Positions 8,306-17,181 of a DNA stretch of 64,000 nt are shown one piece after another (position 1 is the stretch's first letter; the number at the start of each line of letters is the position of its first letter). The notes below the pieces were generated by a model, which had not been told where the DNA came from, did not search any database, and worked only from the letters and a program-made list of their open reading frames with translations. The DNA comes from Gemmobacter aquaticus. Its GTDB lineage: Bacteria; Pseudomonadota; Alphaproteobacteria; Rhodobacterales; Rhodobacteraceae. The translations under genes and the position numbers were made by a program. Location of the stretch: contig NZ_VOAK01000024.1 of assembly GCF_007859075.1 (NCBI RefSeq), forward strand, positions 1-64,000, written 5' to 3'.

Positions 8306-10242
8306 CCTGTGATCCTCTGCGCGATAGTCAGGCCCTGCGGCGGCACGGTCTGCCCGCCCATCAGGCAGTCGAACCCTGAGGGCAGCGTCCAGTCGCCGGG
8401 GCCGTAGTTGAAGAACATCCACCAGTCGCCGCGGCGGCGCAGGCGGATCTGCGACGGCAGTGGCAATGTCTGCAAGCCCGCGACCTCTGCCATATGGGCG
8501 GCAAGCGCCTCCAGAAGGTCGGGCGCGGGCCAGCCGTGCAGAACATGCACCCGGCCCTTGCGGGTCAGCGCAGGGCCATGATCGGCAAAGCGCGCCAGCA
8601 CGTCGGCGTCCGCCGTAACGTGGTCGCGCCAGCGGATCACGCCCCCCTGAACCGAACCCGTGACCGGCTGTTCCAGCCCCGGCCGCAACGAGGCGACCTG
8701 CGTGACGCGCGCACCCGTCAACCCGGCAAGCGGCCCCGGCGCAAGGTTCTCGGGGATCGCGAAGGTCCGGTCGCGCGACCCCGCACGCGGGCCGATCAGC
8801 ACCATTCCATCGGCGGCCTCAATCGCGGCACGCGCGGCATCGGTCACATGTACCATCGTGGGCACAACGACCAGATCATAGCCCTGAAGCGGCGCGCCCG
8901 GTGGGACGACATCGATGTCGAGCCCCAGACGGCGGAACGCCTCATACCAGCGGAAAACCAGCTCCTCATAGCGGAAGTCGCGGCCCTGCGGCTGGATCAT
9001 GGTGGCCCAGTAGCTGGGGTAATCAAAGACAAAGGCCACAGGCGCCGGCCGGGTTTCAGGCAAGGGTGGCAGGGTGGCCAACTCGCGCGCGACCTGCGCC
9101 GCCTCGGCTCCGCCGGGGGAAAGCTCGTCGAGGCCCGGCAGGTTCAGCCCGGCATGGAACTGTTCCTGCGCAAAGGGCGCCTGACGCCAGCGGAAGTAGC
9201 TGACCACCTCGGCCCCATGGGCCAGCGCCTCCCATGTCCAGAGCCGCACCATTCCTGGTTTGGGCACAGGGTTCCAGGCAGCCCAGTTCACCGGTCCGGG
9301 CTGCTGTTCCATCACCCAGAACCGGCCCCGACCGACCCCCCGATAGAGGTCGTGGTGCCAGGGCGCGATATCGGGATGCGAGGTTTCGGCCCAGCGGTTG
9401 CGCTCGACCTCGGAAAAGGGGAACTTCTCGACAAAGCCGATCGGGTAGCTGTCCCAGGACGCCAGATCGAGGTTTTCCGCCACCTTGAAATGGTCAAAGT
9501 CCGACACGAACCCCATGAAGTTGTGGGTAATCCAGCGCCCCGGCGAATGCGCGCGGATCAAATCGCATTGCATCCGGTCATAGGCGGCGACCTGATCGGA
9601 ATGGAAGCGCCAGAAATCCATCCGCTGGGCCGGGTTCGGCTCGGTCACGGTGCCGTTGGGCAGGCTGACCTGATCGAAGCCCGTCACCTCCATGGACCAG
9701 AAGACCGCACCCCAGGCCTCGTTCAACTGCTCGGCCGACTGGTAGCGGTGGCGCAGCCAGTCACGAAAGGCGCTCAGGTCCTCAGGACCCCAGGAAAGGG
9801 TGCTGTCATGACAGCCGTATTCATTGTCGGTCTGCCAGCCCGCAAGCCCGGGATGCGCACCATAGCGCCGTGCGATCGCCTCGACGATGCGGGCACTTTC
9901 CCGCCACCAGGTCTTGGACGAAAAGGTGTAGTGCCTTCGCGAGCCAAAGCCGCGGACCCGGCCCTGTTCATCATAGGGCAGGATATCGGGGCATTCATCC
10001 ACCAGCCATTTCGGCGGAGTGGCCGTGGGCGTTCCAAGAACGATGCGCAGGCCGGCGGCGTGCAACACGTCCATCGCACGGTCGAGCCAGCCGAAGTTGA
10101 ACTCTCCCCGCGCGGGTTCGCTCCGCGACCACGCGAATTCACCGATGCGCACATAGGTGATGCCCAGCTCTACCATGCGGCGCGCGTCGGTTTCCCATCG
10201 ACCTTCGTCCCAGTGTTCGGGATAGTAGCAGACCCCCAGCAT
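8302..10242 (-). CDS. Beta-galactosidase, GH42
   Basis: A 646-residue GH42 beta-galactosidase. It begins [16 protein letters not shown], the typical GH42 opening. The acid/base Glu141 lies in TDNEYGCHD and the nucleophile Glu312 in VMEQQPGPVNW, the same numbering as the well-studied Thermus enzyme. The barrel is followed by a glutamine-amidotransferase-like trimerisation domain (FDYPSYWATMIQPQG region) and a small C-terminal domain. No signal peptide is present, so it works on galactosides brought in by the adjacent ABC importer. The ATG overlaps the stop of the ATPase gene as TGATG. Its coupling to an alpha-galactosidase suggests mixed-linkage galactosides as substrates. Confidence 0.94.
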   Translation of the reverse strand: MLGVCYYPEHWDEGRWETDARRMVELGITYVRIGEFAWSRSEPARGEFNFGWLDRAMDVLHAAGLRIVLGTPTATPPKWLVDECPDILPYDEQGRVRGFGSRRHYTFSSKTWWRESARIVEAIARRYGAHPGLAGWQTDNEYGCHDSTLSWGPEDLSAFRDWLRHRYQSAEQLNEAWGAVFWSMEVTGFDQVSLPNGTVTEPNPAQRMDFWRFHSDQVAAYDRMQCDLIRAHSPGRWITHNFMGFVSDFDHFKVAENLDLASWDSYPIGFVEKFPFSEVERNRWAETSHPDIAPWHHDLYRGVGRGRFWVMEQQPGPVNWAAWNPVPKPGMVRLWTWEALAHGAEVVSYFRWRQAPFAQEQFHAGLNLPGLDELSPGGAEAAQVARELATLPPLPETRPAPVAFVFDYPSYWATMIQPQGRDFRYEELVFRWYEAFRRLGLDIDVVPPGAPLQGYDLVVVPTMVHVTDAARAAIEAADGMVLIGPRAGSRDRTFAIPENLAPGPLAGLTGARVTQVASLRPGLEQPVTGSVQGGVIRWRDHVTADADVLARFADHGPALTRKGRVHVLHGWPAPDLLEALAAHMAEVAGLQTLPLPSQIRLRRRGDWWMFFNYGPGDWTLPSGFDCLMGGQTVPPQGLTIAQRITG

Positions 10243-11330
10243 CAGCGTGTCAGATCCCCGTTGATGAGGGCCTGTCCTGCGGCATCGAACAGATGGCATG
10301 CGCGCGCGGGTACGCCCACGCGCATCCGGTCGCCCGGCCGCTCGGAGGCCAGCCCGTCGGCCTTGACCGCGATTTCCGATCCGTCGGAAAGCGCGACAAA
10401 GAACAGGGTCTCTGATCCCAGATGCTCGGCCAGCTTCACCGTGCCCTCCAGCACGGCATCGCCCACGCCGGTCGCACTGGCATGTTCGGGGCGCAGGCCC
10501 AGCGTCATCTGACCCGCCACCGCGATCTGGCCCGCCAGCGTCACCACCGCGCCGCCGGGCAATGTGACCTCGGCCCCGCCGGGTGCGGGGCGCGCCTCAA
10601 CCGTCAGGAAGTTCATCTTCGGACTGCCGATAAAGCCCGCGACGAACAGGTTGCGCGGCCGGTGATAAAGCTCGAGCGGGCTTCCGACTTGTTCGATATG
10701 GCCTGCCGACAGCACCACGATCTTGTCGGCCATGGTCATCGCCTCGACCTGATCATGGGTGACGTAGATCATCGTCGCGCCCAGATCCTGATGCAGCCGC
10801 GAAATCTCGCCCCGCATCTGCACCCTGAGCGCCGCGTCGAGGTTCGAGAGCGGCTCGTCAAACAGAAAGACATCCGGGTTGCGCACAATGGCCCGGCCAA
10901 TGGCAACGCGCTGGCGCTGCCCGCCGGAAAGCTGCCCCGGCTTGCGATCAAGCAGATGGTCAAGCTGCAGCATCTTTGCCGCCGCCGAGGTGCGCTTGGC
11001 GATCTCGGCCTTGTCATGGCCGGTCATCCGCAGCCCAAAGCCGATGTTCTCGGCGACCGTCATGTGCGGGTAAAGCGCATAGCTTTGAAACACCATCGCC
11101 ACCCCGCGATCCGAGGGGCCGACCTGCGTCATGTCGCGCCCGCCGATGCGCAGCGCGCCAGAGCTGATCTCCTCCAGCCCCGCCACCATGCGCAGCAGCG
11201 TGGACTTGCCGCAGCCCGAGGGGCCGACAAAGACGCAGAACTCGCCATCCGCGATCTGCAGGTCGATGCCCTTGATGACGCTGACCGCGCCGAATTCCTT
11301 GGTGACCTTGCTGAGGCTGACCTCGGCCAT
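10242..11330 (-). CDS. Sugar ABC transporter ATP-binding protein (MalK/UgpC type)
   Basis: The energising ATPase of a carbohydrate importer, 362 residues. Walker A is GPSGCGKST at 36-44, the signature LSGGQ at 134-138 and Walker B VFLFDEP at 154-160, followed by the D-loop SNLD. The C-terminal third is the MalK-type regulatory OB-fold region (GLRPEHA, then the [10 protein letters not shown] part). The start at 11330 follows AAGGAG; upstream in-frame codons belong to the permease gene on another frame. It is coupled by TGATG to the GH42 gene. MalK-type ATPases may also serve other importers in the cell. Confidence 0.94.
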   Translation of the reverse strand: MAEVSLSKVTKEFGAVSVIKGIDLQIADGEFCVFVGPSGCGKSTLLRMVAGLEEISSGALRIGGRDMTQVGPSDRGVAMVFQSYALYPHMTVAENIGFGLRMTGHDKAEIAKRTSAAAKMLQLDHLLDRKPGQLSGGQRQRVAIGRAIVRNPDVFLFDEPLSNLDAALRVQMRGEISRLHQDLGATMIYVTHDQVEAMTMADKIVVLSAGHIEQVGSPLELYHRPRNLFVAGFIGSPKMNFLTVEARPAPGGAEVTLPGGAVVTLAGQIAVAGQMTLGLRPEHASATGVGDAVLEGTVKLAEHLGSETLFFVALSDGSEIAVKADGLASERPGDRMRVGVPARACHLFDAAGQALINGDLTR

Positions 11331-11347
11331 GGGATTGCTCCTTCTTC

Positions 11348-12196
11348 TCAGCCCTTGGTCGCGCCAAGGGTCAGACCGGCAATGAAGTGCCGCTGCATGA
11401 GGAAAAACATCAGGACTGGGGGCAGCGCCGCCACGATCGACCCGGCCGAAACCAGATGCCATGCGGCAACCCATTGCCCGTTCAGCGAATAAAGCCCGGC
11501 CGTAACCGGCATGGCGTGCTGGCCCTGCACCAGCACGGTCGCCCAGAAGTAGTCGTTCCAGACGAAGGTGAAGACCAGAACCGACAGCGCGGCGATGGCG
11601 GGGCGCATCAGGGGCAGCACGATATGACGGAAGATGCGCCATTCGCTGACGCCTTCCACCCGCGCGCTCTCGATCAGGGCAAAGGGCAGGCCCTTGATGA
11701 AGTTGCGCATGAACAGCGTGCAGAACCCGGTCTGGAAGGCGATGTGAAAGAGCACAAGGCCCAGCGTCGTGTCATACATCCCCGCCCTGAGCGTCATGTC
11801 ACGCACCGGCACCATCAGGATCTGGAAGGGGATGAAGTTGCCCGCGACAAAGGCGAAGAACACCCACAGGTTGGCGCGGAACCCATAGACCGCCAGCGCA
11901 AAGCCGGTCAGACACGACAGCGCCACCGCCCCGATCACCGTGGGAACCGTGACCTTGAAGGAATTGAGGATGTACCAGCCGATCGGGCTGTCGCGAAACA
12001 CGGCGGCGTAGTTCTCGAAGGCAAGCCCGGAGGGGATGCCGAAGTAGTTGCCCGCCGCGAGGTCAGAGGCTGGTCGCAGCGAGGTCACCGCCACTCCGAT
12101 CAGCGGAATAAGCCAGATCATCAGCGCCACGGGCAGAAGCACCTGATAGCCGATCCGCGCCGCGGGTGAGGCCTTCTGGATAGGGGTCGGAAACAT
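11348..12196 (-). CDS. Sugar ABC transporter permease, MalG type
   Basis: Inner-membrane permease of 282 residues with six predicted helices. The EAA loop that docks on the ATPase is seen as [25 protein letters not shown] near the middle of the second half. It is the second permease of the importer and is joined to the first by a TGATG overlap. CUT1-family importers use one MalF-type and one MalG-type permease, and both are present here, which makes this transporter complete. Confidence 0.93.
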   Translation of the reverse strand: MFPTPIQKASPAARIGYQVLLPVALMIWLIPLIGVAVTSLRPASDLAAGNYFGIPSGLAFENYAAVFRDSPIGWYILNSFKVTVPTVIGAVALSCLTGFALAVYGFRANLWVFFAFVAGNFIPFQILMVPVRDMTLRAGMYDTTLGLVLFHIAFQTGFCTLFMRNFIKGLPFALIESARVEGVSEWRIFRHIVLPLMRPAIAALSVLVFTFVWNDYFWATVLVQGQHAMPVTAGLYSLNGQWVAAWHLVSAGSIVAALPPVLMFFLMQRHFIAGLTLGATKG

Positions 12197-13101
12197 CAGC
12201 GGTTCCTTTCCTGCGCGATCATCCGCACGATGAACAGCGTGATGAAGACCATCATGATCAGGAACAGCACCACCGCGATCGCCGCGCCATAGCCCATGCG
12301 ATAGCCGTATTCGGAGAGCGCCTGCTCATACATGAAATAGCTAAGCACCTGGCTCGACCCGTAGGGGCCGCCCGCCGTCATGATCGAGACAAGGTCAAAG
12401 CTGCGCAGCGCGCCGATCACAGTGACGACCATGGCGATGAAGGTCGCGGGCGCCAGTTGCGGCAGGATCACATGCCAGAGCAGCCGCCAGCCACGGGCAT
12501 TGTCCATCCGCGCGGCCTCGATCTGTTCGGGGTTCAGGTTGTTCAGCCCCGTCAGATACAGGATCATGCAATAGGCGGTCTGCGGCCAGAGCCCGGCAAC
12601 GATGATGCCCAGGGTCACGAACCGCTCATCCGCGAGAACTGCGATCTCGGTTCCCGTCAGCCATTTGATCAGCTGTGAGAACAGCCCGAAATCAGGGGCG
12701 TAGAACCAGGTGAACATCAGGCCCACAACGACCTGGCTGATCACGAAGGGAAAGAAGAAGAGCGATTTGTAAAGCCGGATGCCCCAGACCGTCTGGTTGA
12801 GAAAGAGCGCCGTCGCCAACCCCATGGGAATGGCCAGCAGGTAAAGCGCCAGCCAGATCAGGTTGTTCTTCAGCGCGACATAGAACGTGTCGTCGTCCAG
12901 CAGTTCGACATAGTTGCCAAGGCCGATCCAGACCTTGTCGCCCAATCCGTCCCAGTCGTGAAAGCTGATCCAGACGGACTGGACGATGGGGATCAGCACA
13001 TAAAGCAGGAACATGATCGCGCCGGGGGCCAGAAAGGCCCAGGGGGCAATCTTCAACTGGTTCCGTTTCCAGAACCCTGCGGATCTTGCGGTATCTGACA
13101 T
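12196..13101 (-). CDS. Sugar ABC transporter permease, MalF type
   Basis: Permease of 301 residues with six or so predicted membrane helices and the EAA motif EAARMDNARGWRLLWHVILPQLAPATF. It begins with a short cytoplasmic N-terminus (SDTARSAGFWKRNQLKIAPW). It lies 71 bp downstream of the binding-protein gene and overlaps the second permease by one base. The CUT1 organisation, binding protein - permease - permease - ATPase, is intact. Confidence 0.93.
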   Translation of the reverse strand: MSDTARSAGFWKRNQLKIAPWAFLAPGAIMFLLYVLIPIVQSVWISFHDWDGLGDKVWIGLGNYVELLDDDTFYVALKNNLIWLALYLLAIPMGLATALFLNQTVWGIRLYKSLFFFPFVISQVVVGLMFTWFYAPDFGLFSQLIKWLTGTEIAVLADERFVTLGIIVAGLWPQTAYCMILYLTGLNNLNPEQIEAARMDNARGWRLLWHVILPQLAPATFIAMVVTVIGALRSFDLVSIMTAGGPYGSSQVLSYFMYEQALSEYGYRMGYGAAIAVVLFLIMMVFITLFIVRMIAQERNR

Positions 13102-13172
13102 GAGCGGCCTCGGGGATCTGGCGCAAAAGGCCCGGGGCCACCCGAAGGTAGCCCCGGCAGGGAGAGACCGGT

Positions 13173-14405
13173 TTACTTGTAGACCTTGGCGCGGACCTTC
13201 TCGAGCCGCTCGAGGATACGGTCGATCTGGTCGGGCTTGACCATGAACTCCTGGAAGCCCTCCATCCCGGCCTTGGCCATCTCGGCGTCGGCGTCGCGGT
13301 CATAGAACTGCGCCAGCGCATAGGCGTTCGAGAGCATCGTGAAGCCCGCGTCGAGGAACTTGTCCGAGGGCTTGGCAGCCTGATTGTTCACCGGCAGCTG
13401 ACCCAGCGTCGCGTTCATCTTGGCCTGTGCCTCGGGCGAGGCGAGATAGGCGAGGAAGACCTTGGCATCTTCCTTGTTCTTGGCACCCGAGGGGATGTGG
13501 AATGTGTCGGTCGGTGCGTCCTCGGCCATCGGGATGCCGGGGGTGATTTCCGGGAACTGCATGAAGCCGATCTGGTCCTCGGTCAGCCCGCCGTCCTTCA
13601 TCGTGGCAACGGCGAAGTTGCCCATCAGATACATGGCGGCCTTGCCCTGCACCATTTGCGGGATGGCGTCCTGCCAGTCGATGGCGGCGTGGTTTTCAAG
13701 GAAGTAGCCCGGGCCTACCAGCTCGGCCCACTTCTCGAACACGGCCTTCACACGCGGATCGGTATAGGGAACCTTGCCAGAGGTCAGCTCCATGTGGAAC
13801 TCATAGCCGTTCACCCGCAGGTTCAGATAGTCGAACCAGCCACCGGTGGGCCACAGCGCCTTGGTGCCGATGGCAAAGGGTGTGATGCCCGCCGCTTTCA
13901 GCTTTTCGCTGGCAGCCAGCAGCTCGGCCCAGGTCTTGGGTGGGGCGATGCCCTGTTCGGCAAAGATATCGGCGCGGTAGTAGATGCCCCACTGGTAATA
14001 GGTATAGGGCACGCCCCATTTCGTGCCGTCGATCGTCATCGACGCGGCCGAGGATTTCAGCTGCTCGTCGAGGCCATTGGAGGCCCAGACATCGGTCACG
14101 TCCTCGAAGAGGCCCGCACCAACGAAGGGCGCCATGCGATTGCCGGCATACCAGGCCGCCACATCCGGCGGATCGGCGGTCAGAAAGTTGCGGATCGCAG
14201 CCTTGTAGCCTTCGTGGTCAAAGTTGTTCCACTTGACCGTGATATCGGGGTGCTTTGCCTGAAAGTCAGCGATCAGCTCTTCCATGGCTTTCTTGGGTGC
14301 GGGGTCGGAATGATCCGAATTGATGACGATCTCGCCCGCAAAAGCGGCCGATCCCATCAGCAGGGCCGAAAGGGCAAGCCCTGCAAGGGCCTTGAACTTG
14401 GTCAT
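13173..14405 (-). CDS. Sugar ABC transporter substrate-binding protein (CUT1)
   Basis: Periplasmic binding protein of 410 residues with a signal peptide (MTKFKALAGLALSALLMGSAAFA, cut before GEIVINSD). It shows the family-1 features DFQAKHPDITVKWN near the N-terminus, AWYAGNRMAPF and the hinge region GKAAMYLMGNFAVATM. It is the first gene of the galactoside operon, with GGGAGG before the ATG. By context the ligand should be an alpha- or beta-galactoside, but binding specificity cannot be read from sequence. The divergent AraC regulator shares its upstream region. Confidence 0.93.
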   Translation of the reverse strand: MTKFKALAGLALSALLMGSAAFAGEIVINSDHSDPAPKKAMEELIADFQAKHPDITVKWNNFDHEGYKAAIRNFLTADPPDVAAWYAGNRMAPFVGAGLFEDVTDVWASNGLDEQLKSSAASMTIDGTKWGVPYTYYQWGIYYRADIFAEQGIAPPKTWAELLAASEKLKAAGITPFAIGTKALWPTGGWFDYLNLRVNGYEFHMELTSGKVPYTDPRVKAVFEKWAELVGPGYFLENHAAIDWQDAIPQMVQGKAAMYLMGNFAVATMKDGGLTEDQIGFMQFPEITPGIPMAEDAPTDTFHIPSGAKNKEDAKVFLAYLASPEAQAKMNATLGQLPVNNQAAKPSDKFLDAGFTMLSNAYALAQFYDRDADAEMAKAGMEGFQEFMVKPDQIDRILERLEKVRAKVYK

Positions 14406-14537
14406 GGTTTCCTCCCTGAAACCGGTGTCCTGCGCCGTCGTGACATGGTCTCCTCAACCATGCCGACTGCGAAAGAGGATGACAGGAAATCAGGCAGGTT
14501 CTACCGTTCAAACAAAGAAACCTTCCGGGATTCTAAG

Positions 14538-15461
14538 GTGACCTCGACGACGCACGCCAGTTTTCCGCCCAAGCAGGACGAATCTGTCCCTGCCCACCCG
14601 GACTATGACCCACGCCATCCGCTGGTGGTCTTTGGCGACCACCGTTTTTGCGCAGGCGAGTCGGTCGAGGTGCGGCGGATGCCGGGGCCACATATGCACA
14701 GCCAGATCGAGCTGAACTTCGTGCTTGAGGGCGCGATGACCTACTGGTTCGACGGGCGCGAGCTCACCGTCGATGCCGGGCGGTTGTGCCTGTTCTGGGG
14801 CATGGTCCCACATCAGGTGATCGAGGTGCAGCACGCGACGCGATTTGTCTGCCTCTATGTGCCGATGTCGGTGTTTCTGGGGCTGCCCGCACTTTCGCCC
14901 TTTCGCGATGCGGTGTTTCGTGGCGCAGTGATCGAGGCCACGCATCTGACACCCTGGGACCGCGACATCTTTCTGCGCTGGCGCGAGGAACTTCTGTCGA
15001 ACGACGCGGCCCTGACCGATATCGTCCGGAACGAGTTGACGGCGCGGGTGCTGCGCATCCAGCGTGACGGCTGGCATGATCTGCGCGCCGACGCCTCGGC
15101 AATTCCGGCGATCGCCCCGCAGGATGCCGCGCGCATCGATCATGTAGAGCGCATGTTGCGCTTCATCGCAGAGCGCGCCCATGATCCGATTTCAGCCGAG
15201 GATGTGGCAGCTGCCACCACGCTGCATCCGAACTATGCCATGGGCCTGTTTCGTCGCACTGTCGGCCATACGATCAATCAGGCGATCACGCGACATCGCC
15301 TGGACACGGCCCGTTCGCTCTTGATCTCGACAGACCGCACAGTCGCCGAGATCGTCTTCGGTGCGGGTTTCGGATCGTCCTCGCGGTTTTACGAAGCCTT
15401 TGAACAGCGCTTCGGCGAAAGTCCGGGCGCGTTCCGTCAGCGCATGCGACGGGGAAGCTGA
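14538..15461 (+). CDS. AraC family transcriptional regulator
   Basis: A sugar-responsive activator of about 307 residues. The N-terminal cupin domain includes PHMHSQIELNFVLEGAMTYWFDG and LFWGMVPHQVIEV. The C-terminal double helix-turn-helix runs from RIDHVERMLRFIAERAHDPIS to FGSSSRFYEAFEQRFGESPGAFRQ. It is divergent from the galactoside importer operon and probably activates it. I favour the GTG at 14538 because the 80 bp upstream look non-coding and hold the shared promoter region; ATG at 14460 or 14445 would add 26-31 residues. Confidence 0.9.
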   Translation: MTSTTHASFPPKQDESVPAHPDYDPRHPLVVFGDHRFCAGESVEVRRMPGPHMHSQIELNFVLEGAMTYWFDGRELTVDAGRLCLFWGMVPHQVIEVQHATRFVCLYVPMSVFLGLPALSPFRDAVFRGAVIEATHLTPWDRDIFLRWREELLSNDAALTDIVRNELTARVLRIQRDGWHDLRADASAIPAIAPQDAARIDHVERMLRFIAERAHDPISAEDVAAATTLHPNYAMGLFRRTVGHTINQAITRHRLDTARSLLISTDRTVAEIVFGAGFGSSSRFYEAFEQRFGESPGAFRQRMRRGS

Positions 15462-15623
15462 CCCCAAATCCAAGGAGGTGGGCTGGCACGTTGCTTCCTT
15501 GACGCAACTGGCAAGGCTGATTGAATCGCGCAATTCCAGCCCCTACTGGATCTCGGGGATCGGTCGCAGGGCAGTCAGGGCCCAACCCGATAACCGCACG
15601 TCCTGAAGCACCCTGACGATGAA

Positions 15624-15659
15624 GGCCACGCCCGCCGCGCCTTGGCGGGGGACGTGGCC
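15624..15659. terminator. Hairpin between convergent genes
   Basis: GGCCACG-CCCGCC and GGCGGG-(GGA)-CGTGGCC form a long stem with loop GCGCCTT, between the ends of the convergent AraC and PQQ-type dehydrogenase genes. There is no T-run on either side, so it may act as a bidirectional barrier rather than a classical intrinsic terminator. Confidence 0.5.
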
Positions 15660-15677
15660 GATCTTGCAGGACCGCGC

Positions 15678-16967
15678 TCAGGCCCCGGTGACGCGCCAGA
15701 TGACATCGCCCACGTCATCAGCCATCAGAAGCGACTTCTGATCAGGCCCAATCGTCACCCCGACAGGACGGCCATAGGCCAGCTTTTCGTCGTCGGAGAG
15801 AAAGCCGCTCAGGATATCGCGCGGAGGACCGCTCGGTGCGCCATCTGCGAAAGGCACAAAGATCAGCCGGTAGCCGCTAAGCTTTGAGCGGTTCCAGGAA
15901 CCGTGCTGGCCGATCACCATGCCTGAGCCAAATCCCGGCAAGGTGCCTTCGGGCATCCAGCACAGACCCAGCGATGCGGTATGGCCGCCAAGCGCATAGT
16001 CCGGCGTGATCGCCTTTGCCACCAGGGCCGGATCTTGCGGCACACGATCGTCCACCGTCTTGCCCCAGTAGCAATAGGGCCAACCGTAAAAGCCGCCGTC
16101 CCGCACCGAGGTCAGGTAATCCGGCGGCGTCTCATCTCCCAGCCCGTCACGCTCGTTCACCACGGTCCATAGCGTCTGCGTCGCTGGCTCCCATGCCATG
16201 CCAACGGCATTGCGCAGGCCAGAGGCAAAGATGCGGGCCTGTCCGGTCGCAAGATCCAGCTCCCAGATCGCGGCGCGGCCCTCTTCGGCCTCCATACCGT
16301 GATCGCCGATGTTCGACAGCGACCCGACCCCGGCATAGATCCGTGTGCCATCCGGCGACACGATCAGGCTGCGGGTCCAGTGCCCATGCGGCTTGAAGTC
16401 AACCAGCTTGTCACCGGGGCCAGAGATCGAAGTCGCGTCCGGTGTGTAGTCGAACACGCGTATGCCGTCCGTGTTGCCCAGATAGAACCGGTTGCCGACC
16501 AGTGCCATGCCGAAGGGCTGGTTCTGGTTTTCGACAAAGACCTTGCGGATCTCGGCCGTGCCATCGCCATCGGCGTCCCGCAGCAGTGTGACGCGGTTGG
16601 CGCTTTGGCCGATGGCCTTGACGCGCCGCATCGTCGCTTGCGCGGCATGATCCATCAGGGTCTTGGGCGCAGCCGGTTGTTCCTTCGATTCCGCGATCAG
16701 CACATCACCGTTCGGCAGCACCTCGATCCAGCGCGGATGATCGAGCCCGGTCGCAAAGGCATTGACCTTGAGACCCGCCGCACAGGTCGGCAGATGCCCA
16801 TCCACCCAACCCTTCGCCACCGGCATTTTCAGCGTCATGATCCCCTGCTTGCGCGCCTCGGGGATCACGGGCTGGGCGCCCACGGCCTGATGGGCGGGCG
16901 AACCCATGCGCCGCATCAACGCAACAGCGCCACCGACCAATGCGGTCGCCCGTGCCAGAAGTTCCAT
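15678..16967 (-). CDS. PQQ-dependent sugar dehydrogenase (sorbosone dehydrogenase family)
   Basis: A 429-residue beta-propeller protein of the soluble glucose/sorbosone dehydrogenase family, which oxidises sugars or aldoses with PQQ in the periplasm. Recognisable blocks are AFATGLDHPRWIEVLPNGDVLIAES, NQPFGMALVGNRFYLGNTDG, YAGVGSLSNIGDHGMEAEEGRAAIW, GLRNAVGMAWEP and GVTIGPDQKSLLMADD. The N-terminus MELLARATALVGGAVALMRRM is hydrophobic and may be a signal anchor. It is transcribed alone, convergent to the AraC gene. True PQQ use and substrate are not provable here, and no PQQ synthesis genes are in the window. Confidence 0.82.
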   Translation of the reverse strand: MELLARATALVGGAVALMRRMGSPAHQAVGAQPVIPEARKQGIMTLKMPVAKGWVDGHLPTCAAGLKVNAFATGLDHPRWIEVLPNGDVLIAESKEQPAAPKTLMDHAAQATMRRVKAIGQSANRVTLLRDADGDGTAEIRKVFVENQNQPFGMALVGNRFYLGNTDGIRVFDYTPDATSISGPGDKLVDFKPHGHWTRSLIVSPDGTRIYAGVGSLSNIGDHGMEAEEGRAAIWELDLATGQARIFASGLRNAVGMAWEPATQTLWTVVNERDGLGDETPPDYLTSVRDGGFYGWPYCYWGKTVDDRVPQDPALVAKAITPDYALGGHTASLGLCWMPEGTLPGFGSGMVIGQHGSWNRSKLSGYRLIFVPFADGAPSGPPRDILSGFLSDDEKLAYGRPVGVTIGPDQKSLLMADDVGDVIWRVTGA

Positions 16968-17181
16968 CTATGCCCTCCAGATTGACTGTCGCAGAGCCTA
17001 GCGGGATTTGCAGAGCGATTACAGCCGATTGTCTTGGCAGTCATCGGCCCGCCAGACCATCCCCCTTCTGGGCACTCGGGCACCGCAGCGCGATCTGGTT
17101 CGGCAGGCCAAGACACTTGGCAACACATGCGTTCTTGGATAAGGCCTAGGCTTGTTCTGAAGGTAAAAGTGCGCCGCGCAG

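Noticed and set aside
8494-10512. Long open frame on the plus strand opposite the GH42 and ATPase genes
   Set aside because: It mirrors genuine genes on the minus strand; no domain, no ribosome site, and such frames are common at this GC content.
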